NCBI GenBank assembly: GCA_029934775.1
Contig: JAOZLO010000063.1
Span: forward strand, 1-10,753
Direction of reading: 5' to 3'
DNA: 10,753 nt
DNA from: Desulfocapsaceae bacterium
Lineage (GTDB): Bacteria; Desulfobacterota; Desulfobulbia; Desulfobulbales; Desulfocapsaceae
The translations under genes were made by a program, and so were the position numbers. The notes beneath the pieces are model-generated. The model was not told where the DNA came from, made no database searches, and saw only the letters and a program-made list of their open reading frames with translations. This document shows, piece after piece, positions 1-7,141 of this stretch (position 1 is its first letter; every line of letters starts with the position of its first letter).

Positions 1-1020
1 CAACGACCCATACTGGGCATCACCATGGGCGATCCAGGCGGCATTGGTCCTGAAATCTGCGCCAGTGCTCTCAATACTCCGGACATCTACACCATCTGCC
101 GTCCCTTCCTTATCGGCGACGCGGCAATCATGGCCAACGCAGTATCATTCTGTAACCTGGGGCTGGATATCAATAACTGCAGGGAAGTCACCGACAGCCG
201 GTTTACCCCCGGCACCCTGGACGTGCTGGACCTGGGCAACATGCCTTTGACTGAGTTAAGACACAAAACAGTTACTGCAGCCCAGGGAAAAGCCTCTTTT
301 GAATACATCGACATGGCAATCAGGTTGGCCATGGATAAAAAAATCGATGGCACCGTCACCGGCCCAATCAGCAAGGCTGCCATCAACGCAGGTGGATTCC
401 ATTACGCAGGCCACACAGAGATCTACGGCGACAAAACAGGAACGATCGATTTCGCCATGATGCTGACTGATGAAAATTTTAGAGTAACCCATGTTTCTAC
501 CCATGTCTCCCTGCGGCAGGCATGCGACCGAGTTAAAACAGAGCGGGTTTTAAAAGTGATCCAACTAACTGATGTTACACTCAAAAAACTTAACATAAAA
601 AAACCCCGCATAGCTGTTGCCGGATTAAACCCCCATTGTGGGGAAGGTGGCTTATTCGGCGACGAGGACGAGAAAGAAATATATCCAGCTGTCGCAGCTG
701 CCCGGGCCTCGGGTATATTGGCTGAAGGACCAATGCCGGCAGACACCGTTTTTTCCAAGATGAGAGGTGGCATGTATGATGTGGTAGTGGTCATGTATCA
801 TGATCAAGGCCATATTCCAGCCAAACTGGTTGGTTTTCAATTTGATAACACAACCGATACCTGGAGCCAGATGGCAGGGGTCAACGTGACCATCGGCCTT
901 CCCATTATCCGAACTTCAGTTGACCATGGAACAGCCTTCGATAGAGCAGGAGACGGTCGTGCCAACCCGCAGTCAATGATCGAAGCAATCAGACTGGGGG
1001 CCCGGCTGGCACGAAAATAA
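1..1020 (+). CDS. pdxA: PdxA-family 4-phospho-hydroxyacid dehydrogenase (PdxA2-like), 5' partial
   Basis: NAD-dependent, metal-dependent oxidative decarboxylase family: classical PdxA oxidises 4-phosphohydroxy-L-threonine for pyridoxal phosphate synthesis, while PdxA2 acts on 4-phospho-D-threonate or -erythronate in sugar-acid catabolism. The frame is open to base 1; eight residues precede the first ATG (25) and belong to the conserved N-terminal strand, so the true start lies outside. Numbering from that ATG, GDPGGIGPE is at 2-10, GHTE at 129-132, and the expected metal-binding histidines are H160 (VSTH), H204 (NPHCGEGG) and H259 (MYHDQG). RTSVDHGTAF is at 296-305. The signatures STHVSLRQACDR, YHDQGHIPAK and DHGTAF resemble PdxA2 as I remember it; classical PdxA has ATTHLPLRD, DQGLPVLK and DHGTAL. 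There is a short extra loop at about 271-284. Family membership is certain; the substrate is inferred. Its base composition looks more GC-rich than the rest of the window. Confidence 0.9.
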   Translation, partial: QRPILGITMGDPGGIGPEICASALNTPDIYTICRPFLIGDAAIMANAVSFCNLGLDINNCREVTDSRFTPGTLDVLDLGNMPLTELRHKTVTAAQGKASFEYIDMAIRLAMDKKIDGTVTGPISKAAINAGGFHYAGHTEIYGDKTGTIDFAMMLTDENFRVTHVSTHVSLRQACDRVKTERVLKVIQLTDVTLKKLNIKKPRIAVAGLNPHCGEGGLFGDEDEKEIYPAVAAARASGILAEGPMPADTVFSKMRGGMYDVVVVMYHDQGHIPAKLVGFQFDNTTDTWSQMAGVNVTIGLPIIRTSVDHGTAFDRAGDGRANPQSMIEAIRLGARLARK

Positions 1021-1089
1021 TGTCGAAGTATGAAAATGACTGTTGCAGGCAAAACACTCTCAATTTGGTCATGTGAAAGTCGTCTGTTG

Positions 1090-1138
1090 TTTGTCCTTCG
1101 TAATTCGACATTCCTTGTTGGACATTCGATATTATTAT
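1090..1138. repeat. Degenerate heptamer tandem repeat (TTC-anchored)
   Basis: The sequence has period 7. Successive units from 1097 are TTCGTAA, TTCGACA, TTCCTTG, TTGGACA, TTCGATA and TTATTAT, with TTTGTCC just before. Most units begin TT or TTC and vary in the last four bases. It lies in the gap between the convergent pdxA and map genes and has no coding potential that I recognise. Confidence 0.6.
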
Positions 1139-1142
1139 TTTT

Positions 1143-1163
1143 CCTGCCCTCTATTTCGGCAGG
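1143..1163. terminator. Possible hairpin between convergent genes
   Basis: CCTGCC at 1143-1148 pairs perfectly with GGCAGG at 1158-1163 around a 9-base loop. The position between the 3' ends of pdxA and map suits a bidirectional terminator. However, there is no proper T-tract after the stem on either strand (the T-run lies before the stem on +), so it may not terminate efficiently. Confidence 0.3.
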
Positions 1164-1185
1164 TTCCTGGTGCAAGAAATACATC

Positions 1186-2187
1186 TTAACCACGTAAAAA
1201 CCAGGGATCCCGTCCGCCAGTAAGAATTTCAACTCCACTCCCGGTCACAAGGACAGTATGTTCAAACTGGGCGCTCAGGGCAAGATCCACTGTAACAGCC
1301 GTCCATTTATCAGGCCAGATAACGCTGTCAGGACTCCCGCAATTGATCATGGGTTCTATGGTGAAAGTCATTCCCTCTTCCATGACTGTCTTATTCGCCG
1401 GCTCATAAAAATGAGCTACATAAGGATCCATATGGAATGTTCCACCAATGCCATGGCCGGTAAACTGGCGGACAACACTGTAGCCATGTTTACCTGCATA
1501 ACTTTCAATAACCCTCCCTATCTCATTGAGTCGCTGACCTGGACGGACAATATCGATGCCCTTCATCAGACATTCCCAGGTAACCTGAACCAGAGAATGA
1601 GCCTCCCTGCTCACCTCTCCGACCAGAACAGTTTCAGAACAATCACCATGCATACCATCAACGTAAACAGTCACATCGCAGTTAACAATGTCACCTCTCT
1701 GCAATCTCCTACTGTCAGGAATACCATGTACCACCACTTCATTAACAGAGGTACAGATTGATTTAGGAAATCCAATATAATTCAGAGGACTCGGATATGC
1801 TCCATAAGATATGGTTGCAAGATGGGCAATTTCGTCAAGCGCGTCAGTGGTGATATCCGGCTGAACAGCTGCAAGTACACTATCCAGCACCTGCCTTGCC
1901 ACCCTTCCGGCTCTTCGCATCCGATTGATTTCGTCTTCAGTTTTTTTCCTGCAGGACATCCTGCGGTCGCCAACTATCCCTGTTTTGGCATACTCAGGGT
2001 AAATTATATCATCAGGAACCAGCCGTGGTGGGCCTATGATCCCCGCAGTAACAGTACGTTTTCGAACCAATCCTTCCATAACACCCGGAGGGGCTGTCTC
2101 TCCGTTTTCGTCCGAACGCAAATGGCATTTCTTATATTTTTTCCCACTGTTACACCAGCAGAGTTCATTTCTCTTCGGTAGTTTCAT
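1186..2187 (-). CDS. map: Type I methionine aminopeptidase with N-terminal SEC-C motif
   Basis: Cytosolic metalloprotease that removes the initiator methionine from nascent proteins. It is 333 residues from the ATG at 2187. Residues 4-22 form a SEC-C zinc-type motif (C10, C12, C21, H22), followed by a linker and the pita-bread catalytic domain from about residue 80. The metal ligands are visible: D171 (NCDVTV), D182 (HGDCSET), H245 (GHGIGG), E278 (FTIEPM) and E309 (FEHTVL); H154 (VVHGIP) and H252 (TFHMDP) match the substrate-side histidines. I chose the ATG because it lies directly before the SEC-C motif and has GAAGAG 8 bases upstream; an in-frame GTG at 2196 adds three residues and cannot be excluded. 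It is convergent with pdxA and divergent from the next gene. SEC-C-tagged aminopeptidases exist in other bacteria (Chlamydia, for example); the motif may aid ribosome or protein contact, which is inference. Confidence 0.95.
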   Translation of the reverse strand: MKLPKRNELCWCNSGKKYKKCHLRSDENGETAPPGVMEGLVRKRTVTAGIIGPPRLVPDDIIYPEYAKTGIVGDRRMSCRKKTEDEINRMRRAGRVARQVLDSVLAAVQPDITTDALDEIAHLATISYGAYPSPLNYIGFPKSICTSVNEVVVHGIPDSRRLQRGDIVNCDVTVYVDGMHGDCSETVLVGEVSREAHSLVQVTWECLMKGIDIVRPGQRLNEIGRVIESYAGKHGYSVVRQFTGHGIGGTFHMDPYVAHFYEPANKTVMEEGMTFTIEPMINCGSPDSVIWPDKWTAVTVDLALSAQFEHTVLVTGSGVEILTGGRDPWFLRG

Positions 2188-2576
2188 AATTATCACTCTT
2201 CACTCTTAAAACCTTGCTCATAAAATCCTGTCGCTCAATTAAATACCCTCACAAAACTAAGAAAAACTTACTCCACTGAGATAATTTGTCTTTTTAGCTA
2301 CGAGGTTAATATCACGTCCTCCTCTACTTAAAGAGAGTTTTCAAACAAATAACCTCTCCTGTAATGCATCAGAACTTCCTGCTTGTCAATTGGTATTCCC
2401 AATACTGGATACTCCTTTTTCCTTGCCACATTTTGACAACCTCGTTAACAAGCAACAGGAAGGGAGTCAATGGCAACACGTATTTTATCATAGAAAGGTT
2501 GGAAGATCGTTGAAAAGTATGTATTCTTGGGAAAATTGTTAATAGTACTCTCAGCAGACCGAAGCTGGATATACCC
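2188..2576. other. Divergent intergenic region (map / 815-residue gene)
   Basis: These 389 bases separate two divergently transcribed genes and so should hold both promoters. I cannot identify a convincing -35/-10 pair. Visible structure is a 7-base inverted repeat, GAGGTTA at 2302-2308 and TAACCTC at 2350-2356, enclosing a small CTCT/AGAG hairpin around 2322-2335, and the heptamer duplication next to map. Short minus-strand open frames here show no recognisable protein features. Confidence 0.5.
2194..2207 (-). repeat. Heptamer duplication in the map ribosome-binding region
   Basis: On the map strand the sequence reads AAGAGTG twice in a row, ending 6 bases before the ATG at 2187. The duplication supplies two AAGAG-type purine stretches and contains the alternative GTG start, so its copy number could influence start choice or translation of map. 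The repeat is plain in the sequence; the regulatory role is inference. Confidence 0.55.
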
Positions 2577-5024
2577 GTGACCGAAAAACCCAATCCTCTC
2601 AAAAATCATTCGACACTCTTGCGTGCACATGTGTTCTCCGTCCTGATACTATTCTTTCTGATAATAACAAATGATACTACTGCCCACTGTTCAATAGAGG
2701 ATGCTCCATACGACAAGGCGGTAGAACTCTACAGCACGATCGCTGAGGGTGATACAGCCACGCAGGAAAAATGGGAGCAAATTATCCGCTCTCTTCCATA
2801 TACCAACCTCGTGGTTTTCAGAGAATTTTGTGCCATTCCAAACATTCTCACATCCGAAATTCAATCTACTGTATTAAAACTACAGAAGGTGGAAATTCGT
2901 TATGAAGCCGCCACCCTGCTTGGATATTTCTGCGCACAGCCGGGGGTCACCACTGCTCTGGCCTGGCAGTTTCTTAAAAGACTCCAGACTGCACCTTTTG
3001 TAACAGGCAATGTTCTTGGCAGCCTGAAAGAGATTTCCATACCCTCAGCTCCCCTCCTTTTTCCTCTAATCGATAAGGTTGAACAACTTGGAGAAGCTGG
3101 AAAATGGGCAGCAAAAGCACTTTTTAAAATTAACAAAATTTCCTACTCCGGAATAGCAGAGGGTCTTAACATTCTCACCACCCTGACCAACCCCCAGAAC
3201 TGGGCTGCAGAACGATTCTGCATGATAACAGGGATCAATGAATCAACAGCCCTAATAGGATTACGGGAAATACATAAACTCTCTTTCGGAAACAGCTGGA
3301 CCAGTCGATCCCTGTTTCTTGATCCAGAAATCACTCCGAACTCCGCCCTCTCCTGGCTCATCAACTTTCTCATACTCCCTGAGGAAGAGCAACAACACTC
3401 CTTTTTAACCCTCTCAAAAGGGAAAAAAGCGACGCTGCTTACAGCGTATGTCGATGCATCTGACAAACTCATCTGGCAAATCAATAACCTGCACGATGTC
3501 ACCGATGACTTCGGACGTGAAATAGGAAATTATAGATTAAAACGACTCTCTTTCCCCCAGCTTCTATCCCTTTTCACACAACTGAACAAAAAATCTCAGC
3601 GTATGTATCGAAAGAAAATAGACAAAGCTATAGCAATGAAAGATAAAGATACAACCATAAAGATCCTGCACCTCACGACAGAACAAGCGCGCAAAGAGAC
3701 AGCTCAGAAACTTACAGGCAGTAATATTTATATTCTCCTGGCCCGGGGAAACGACTTGTACGACTCTTCTTTCAGGGACATACTTGTCCCTGTACTGCAG
3801 CAGCGAATGGGAACTTTTTTCGAAAACGACCTGATCAGTTTTCTACGCAGTACCGATCCCGGCAACAGTTATTCTTCAAATTTTATCACCAACCTGGCCC
3901 AGAAAGGAAAGCTGACCCATTTTTTACCAAAAGATCTCGATAAACAAAAAATACTGATTAACCTGGTTGCCCACTCGGCTTTTGAGGATCAGGACAGCCT
4001 TATTCTTTTTTCTGCAACTTTTATCAAACTGTTACAATTAATCGACCCGGAAGTACGTTCTCATCTGATCGACATAATGCTCGGTGCCATCAATACAGAC
4101 GATTCTACACTTTCTTCTCAACTTCGTGTAATACTGCAGCACTACATCGAGCAGCATAAAAAACTCCTCTCCTCTTCAGATAAAAGAAAAATATCAACCA
4201 TGATACAGGAGAAAGGCGAGATAAGTATTGGCACGTTCAGACAAACCCGGTTTGCGGAATGGTTAAAAGACAATGTTCTGCAAAGCCTCTCTGTTTTCCA
4301 GCGTGACGACGATGGCATAGGTTCATTTTTTTCATATTGTCGAGCACTTATCAAAAACGGATATCATCCGTCACTATCAAAAGACTACAAACTTGCTGAA
4401 TTAGACCCTGAACAAAAAAAAGAATTAACAGCACTGGCAGCAGTTTTAAGACAACAGTCGAAAAATAACCTCAGTTTACTCTTTGGCATATCAGCAAAAA
4501 TGCCTATAGTGATCGACTGGCAAAAAAGACTGAACGGAACAGAGATCAAACATTCAGTTTTTATCTACCAGGACGAAGGTATACAAAAGGAACTCATTGC
4601 CCAGTTTCTGAGATCCGGCCATGAAATGTTTGCTCAGCGGGGTCATAGTTACTGGCGATATGAACAGCTGATTGCTCCTTTTGAGGCTCTCGAGAAAACA
4701 AAAACTCTTAATTCTACCAAAATTTGGGAAAAACAACGTTTTCTCAGTATAGGTTCTTGTGGCGGCATCAAAGTATACAGGAAGCTGAACAGACTCTTTC
4801 GAAACCGGGTTGATATTCTGGCGACTACCGGGACAGGAAAAGCATCAATAAACAACCCATACAACATTGCACTCTTTGAGATAGTTGCTACTGGTGGGCA
4901 GGACCTTACCTGGGATGATATTTCTGAAAAAACTACTGCTATTTTTTCTCAACACCAGGGAGGAGAATATCTGCAGCCTGGATCTCTCCCCGCCATTCTG
5001 CATAAAATGGTATACACAAACTGA
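2577..5024 (+). CDS. Exported protein of unknown function with a C-terminal caspase-like His/Cys domain
   Basis: I do not recognise the full 815-residue protein. It starts at a GTG with no clear Shine-Dalgarno; the frame is closed by a stop at 2511-2513 and no other standard start precedes the hydrophobic segment. Residues 19-31 (VFSVLILFFLIIT) after a basic region look like a signal peptide or anchor; there is no proper lipobox. Residues 60-590 are mostly predicted helical, with stretches near 105-215 that resemble HEAT-type solenoid repeats. The C-terminus resembles clan CD peptidases: a strand at 659-666 (HSVFIYQD), then RGH at 688-690 and a hydrophobic strand ending SIGSCGG at 724-730, giving a candidate dyad H690/C728, followed by ATTGTGKASINNPYN. 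I recall uncharacterised proteins, mainly from Bacteroidetes, with the same RGHSY and GSCGG pair. Nine bases separate it from holA, suggesting co-transcription. Peptidase activity is inference. Confidence 0.75.
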   Translation: MTEKPNPLKNHSTLLRAHVFSVLILFFLIITNDTTAHCSIEDAPYDKAVELYSTIAEGDTATQEKWEQIIRSLPYTNLVVFREFCAIPNILTSEIQSTVLKLQKVEIRYEAATLLGYFCAQPGVTTALAWQFLKRLQTAPFVTGNVLGSLKEISIPSAPLLFPLIDKVEQLGEAGKWAAKALFKINKISYSGIAEGLNILTTLTNPQNWAAERFCMITGINESTALIGLREIHKLSFGNSWTSRSLFLDPEITPNSALSWLINFLILPEEEQQHSFLTLSKGKKATLLTAYVDASDKLIWQINNLHDVTDDFGREIGNYRLKRLSFPQLLSLFTQLNKKSQRMYRKKIDKAIAMKDKDTTIKILHLTTEQARKETAQKLTGSNIYILLARGNDLYDSSFRDILVPVLQQRMGTFFENDLISFLRSTDPGNSYSSNFITNLAQKGKLTHFLPKDLDKQKILINLVAHSAFEDQDSLILFSATFIKLLQLIDPEVRSHLIDIMLGAINTDDSTLSSQLRVILQHYIEQHKKLLSSSDKRKISTMIQEKGEISIGTFRQTRFAEWLKDNVLQSLSVFQRDDDGIGSFFSYCRALIKNGYHPSLSKDYKLAELDPEQKKELTALAAVLRQQSKNNLSLLFGISAKMPIVIDWQKRLNGTEIKHSVFIYQDEGIQKELIAQFLRSGHEMFAQRGHSYWRYEQLIAPFEALEKTKTLNSTKIWEKQRFLSIGSCGGIKVYRKLNRLFRNRVDILATTGTGKASINNPYNIALFEIVATGGQDLTWDDISEKTTAIFSQHQGGEYLQPGSLPAILHKMVYTN

Positions 5025-5033
5025 CGATTCCGC

Positions 5034-6428
5034 ATGGTACAAATTAAACGTAAAGAATTGCTGAACCGGTTGCAAAAAGGAGAGATCAATCCAGATACTC
5101 AGGTATATCTCCTCTTTGGTGAACGATATCTCTGTAATCAAGCGGCTGATCAGTTGCAGAAAGCCCTTCTGCAAAAAACAACCGGTGCAGTACACACCAT
5201 TGATGCGGAACGTGAAGATTTTGGCCAAACTCTGGCCAGACTTGTAAGTTTCAGTCTGCTCCCGGGATTACAGATTTACCGCGTATCAGACAGCAGGATT
5301 TTTCATACAAAAACTGTTCTTTCAACAATCTGGGACAAAGCAGTGCAAGCCCATGAAGTCGGCAGATTAAATGTCGCAGAGCGCCACCTGCAATCGATTC
5401 TGCAGGCGGCGGATATCCGTTGCGAAGGTGCGACTCCACTTTCAGAGATGCCTCCAACCCAATGGAAAGCAAAGTTTGGTTTTGAAAAACCAAACCATTC
5501 CCTTGACTGGGCAGACAGACTGCTCAGTGAATCGACAGCTGCCGCTCGGGCCACCGGCCCGACAAATCTTGTCGACAAGTGCATTGAAACCTTTGATAAA
5601 AGATTACCGGGCCAAAACAAACTCATATTGACAACTGAGACAGTAGATAAACGGCAACGGTTGTTTACCTACCTTAAAAAACATTGCACAGTAATAGACT
5701 GCTCTGTCGCTTCCGGGGCCGGAGTAACAGCACAAAAAGAACAGAAAGAAATCCTGCGTGAAGTAATGCTGAAAACCCTCAATGATTTTAACAAAAAAAT
5801 TGAGCCACGTGCTGTCGACATGTTCTTTGAGCGAGTTGGTTTCCATCCGGTAGCTGTTGTTGTTGAAACTGAAAAACTTGCACTCTATGCCGCTGAACGT
5901 AATGTCATTACCTGCGATGATCTTCAGGCAATGGTCGGTCACAGCAGGGAAGATGCCCTGTTCGAACTCACGGATGCTTTCAGCAAAAAACAGACTAAAA
6001 GAACTTTGACTGTACTTATCAGATTACAGGAGCAGGGAATACATGGACTCGCCATTCTTGCCACTATGAGAAATTTTATCAAAAAACTCCTTATATTCAA
6101 ATCCCTGCAGATGCAGACCACTCCTGTCTGGCGAAAGAATATGAATGCAAATGAATTCCAGAATTCATATCTACCCCAGTTGCTGGAGGCCGGAGAGTGG
6201 AACGATTTACTGAAGGGACATCCTTATGGACTGTTTATGAATTTTTCCAAAGCATCAAAGTACAGTATCAAGGGACTTAAATACTGGTTGGAGCTCCTTT
6301 TTCAGGCAGAATTTCGCCTTAAAGGCTCTCCTCTCCCTCCATCACTTATTCTGGAGGAACTCTTTCTCACCATGCTGCATGGAAGCGGATACTCTCTCCG
6401 TTTTCAAAAAAATGCATCCATGATATAA
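5034..6428 (+). CDS. holA: DNA polymerase III delta subunit (clamp loader), long form
   Basis: Delta opens the beta sliding clamp within the clamp-loader complex. At 464 residues it is clearly longer than the usual 330-350. Recognisable parts are the N-terminal strand YLLFGERYL (25-33) with L-P-G-LQIYRV (76-84), corresponding to the beta-contact region of domain I, then KLILTTETVDKRQRLFTYL (196-214). The helical domain II region is about 236-303, and SREDALFELTDAF at 304-316 leads into the C-terminal helical domain III. There is no P-loop, as expected for delta. Residues about 91-185 form an insertion rich in charged and polar residues, with no motif I recognise. The start ATG is 9 bases after the preceding stop and lacks an obvious Shine-Dalgarno, so translation may be coupled. 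In many proteobacteria holA follows lptE; here an unrelated exported protein takes that place. The assignment rests on pattern recognition and is fairly secure. Confidence 0.85.
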   Translation: MVQIKRKELLNRLQKGEINPDTQVYLLFGERYLCNQAADQLQKALLQKTTGAVHTIDAEREDFGQTLARLVSFSLLPGLQIYRVSDSRIFHTKTVLSTIWDKAVQAHEVGRLNVAERHLQSILQAADIRCEGATPLSEMPPTQWKAKFGFEKPNHSLDWADRLLSESTAAARATGPTNLVDKCIETFDKRLPGQNKLILTTETVDKRQRLFTYLKKHCTVIDCSVASGAGVTAQKEQKEILREVMLKTLNDFNKKIEPRAVDMFFERVGFHPVAVVVETEKLALYAAERNVITCDDLQAMVGHSREDALFELTDAFSKKQTKRTLTVLIRLQEQGIHGLAILATMRNFIKKLLIFKSLQMQTTPVWRKNMNANEFQNSYLPQLLEAGEWNDLLKGHPYGLFMNFSKASKYSIKGLKYWLELLFQAEFRLKGSPLPPSLILEELFLTMLHGSGYSLRFQKNASMI

Positions 6429-6441
6429 TGAAGAATAACCA

Positions 6442-6692
6442 TTCAATATTCAGCAGTGTCCGGTTTAGATCCTGCAGGAGAGCGAGCTTGTGAGACTCCA
6501 CAGAACCCCATACTACAAGGCATAATATAATGTTTTTACTAGTAAATGATATTAAATCGATTAGTAAAGAAAGAACTGCGCGGGCAATGGTATTTTAATT
6601 GTATTTGCTATTTTAGGCGCAAAACCGATATTAATTATTCTACCCCTGCGCGTCTTTACTGATAACTGACAACTGAACACTGGAAACTTTAG
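6442..6692. repeat. Intergenic region bounded by related blocks in inverted orientation
   Basis: The left block has two TTC-anchored heptamers, TTCAATA and TTCAGCA (6442-6455), running into CAGTGTCCGGTT (6454-6465). The right block contains AACTGAACACTG (6671-6682), whose reverse complement CAGTGTTCAGTT matches the left 12-mer at 10 of 12 positions. Inside lie a 12-base palindrome TTTACTAGTAAA (6535-6546) and an inner inverted pair AGTAAAGA (6563-6570) / TCTTTACT (6653-6660), each next to a GCGC-containing stretch. No gene is visible. It could be a degenerate small non-coding element; this is tentative. Confidence 0.4.
6658..6692. repeat. Heptamer tandem repeat upstream of clpS (ACT-anchored)
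   Basis: There are five consecutive 7-base units: ACTGATA, ACTGACA, ACTGAAC, ACTGGAA and ACTTTAG. Each begins ACT and the last four bases vary. The array ends 24 bases before the clpS start codon, in the probable promoter or 5' leader. The variable tetramers GATA and GACA also occur in the TTC-anchored array at 1097-1138. Confidence 0.65.
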
Positions 6693-6716
6693 TTAATATT
6701 TTCAAATTATTCTATC

Positions 6717-7031
6717 ATGACAGAAGACAATAAAAATAATCAGGGTTCAGTTGTAACTGAAGACCTTGTAAAAATAAAAGAGCCACGACTCTACAAAGTA
6801 CTGCTCCACAACGATGATTATACCAGTATGGAATTTGTTATTTCCATACTGGAAACTGTTTTTAAAAAATCAACACCTGACGCAACAAAAATAATGCTTA
6901 ATGTTCATCACGAAGGCAGAGGTATCGCCGGCGTATACACTCGGGAAATCAGTGAAACAAAAATTTCCATTGTGCATCAGCTGGCTGAGAAAAATGGTTT
7001 TCCTCTTCGTTGTTCGATGGAAATAGTATAA
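6717..7031 (+). CDS. clpS: ATP-dependent Clp protease adaptor ClpS
   Basis: ClpS binds proteins with destabilising N-terminal residues and delivers them to the ClpAP protease. The product is 104 residues, the usual length. A flexible acidic/polar tail (1-22) precedes the core. The key binding-pocket motif is present: HNDDYTSMEFV at 31-41, with N32 and D33 equivalent to the alpha-amino-group ligands and M38 as the gate methionine, plus H64 in NVHHEG (62-67), which matches E. coli H66. The C-terminus FPLRCSMEIV fits the family. So all the residues expected of a true N-degron adaptor are conserved. It lies 110 bases upstream of clpA on the same strand. No Shine-Dalgarno is obvious before the ATG; the leader is AT-rich. 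The heptamer array directly upstream may lie in its control region. Confidence 0.97.
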   Translation: MTEDNKNNQGSVVTEDLVKIKEPRLYKVLLHNDDYTSMEFVISILETVFKKSTPDATKIMLNVHHEGRGIAGVYTREISETKISIVHQLAEKNGFPLRCSMEIV

Positions 7032-7075
7032 CCCTGACGAGTCACCCCTCTCTTTTATGATAAACTCGTAAGAAG

Positions 7076-7114
7076 GCCACTCGAAGTCTACGCTTAGCGG
7101 AAGCTTTAGATGGC
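7076..7114 (+). promoter_or_regulatory. Possible mRNA hairpin between clpS and clpA
   Basis: GCCACTCGAAG (7076-7086) can pair with CTTTAGATGGC (7104-7114) as an 11-pair stem with two mismatches and two G-T pairs. The loop holds a small CGC/GCG stem (7091-7093 with 7097-7099). TATTTTAT follows directly, then the clpA AAGGA at 7123-7127. It could be a weak attenuator or processing site that sets the clpS:clpA ratio. No folding calculation was done. Confidence 0.3.
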
Positions 7115-7141
7115 TATTTTATAAGGATACGGACAAAAGAT

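Noticed and set aside
1090..1138. Period-7 arrays considered as a CRISPR array
   Set aside because: Units are only 7 bases with no spacer/repeat alternation, and no cas genes are present.
1258..1761. Plus-strand open frame of 167 codons
   Set aside because: It is antisense to map over its whole length, and the protein has no recognisable motifs; map carries all catalytic residues, so this is a shadow frame.
1822..2181. Plus-strand open frame of 119 codons
   Set aside because: Antisense to the N-terminal half of map, with no domain features; a shadow of a certain gene.
2433..2438. TTGACA as a -35 box for the 815-residue gene
   Set aside because: There is no acceptable -10 sequence 16-18 bases downstream, and it is over 130 bases from the start codon.
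2369..2602. Minus-strand open frame of 77 codons in the divergent gap
   Set aside because: It overlaps the start of the 815-residue gene head-on, has no ribosome-binding site that I can see, and shows no recognisable protein features.
6471..6478. CCTGCAGG palindrome after holA as a terminator or operator
   Set aside because: It is an 8-base palindrome without a loop or T-tract; such sites are expected by chance.
7037..7069. ACGAGT / ACTCGT inverted repeat after clpS as a terminator
   Set aside because: It has only six pairs, a 21-base loop and no T-tract after the stem.
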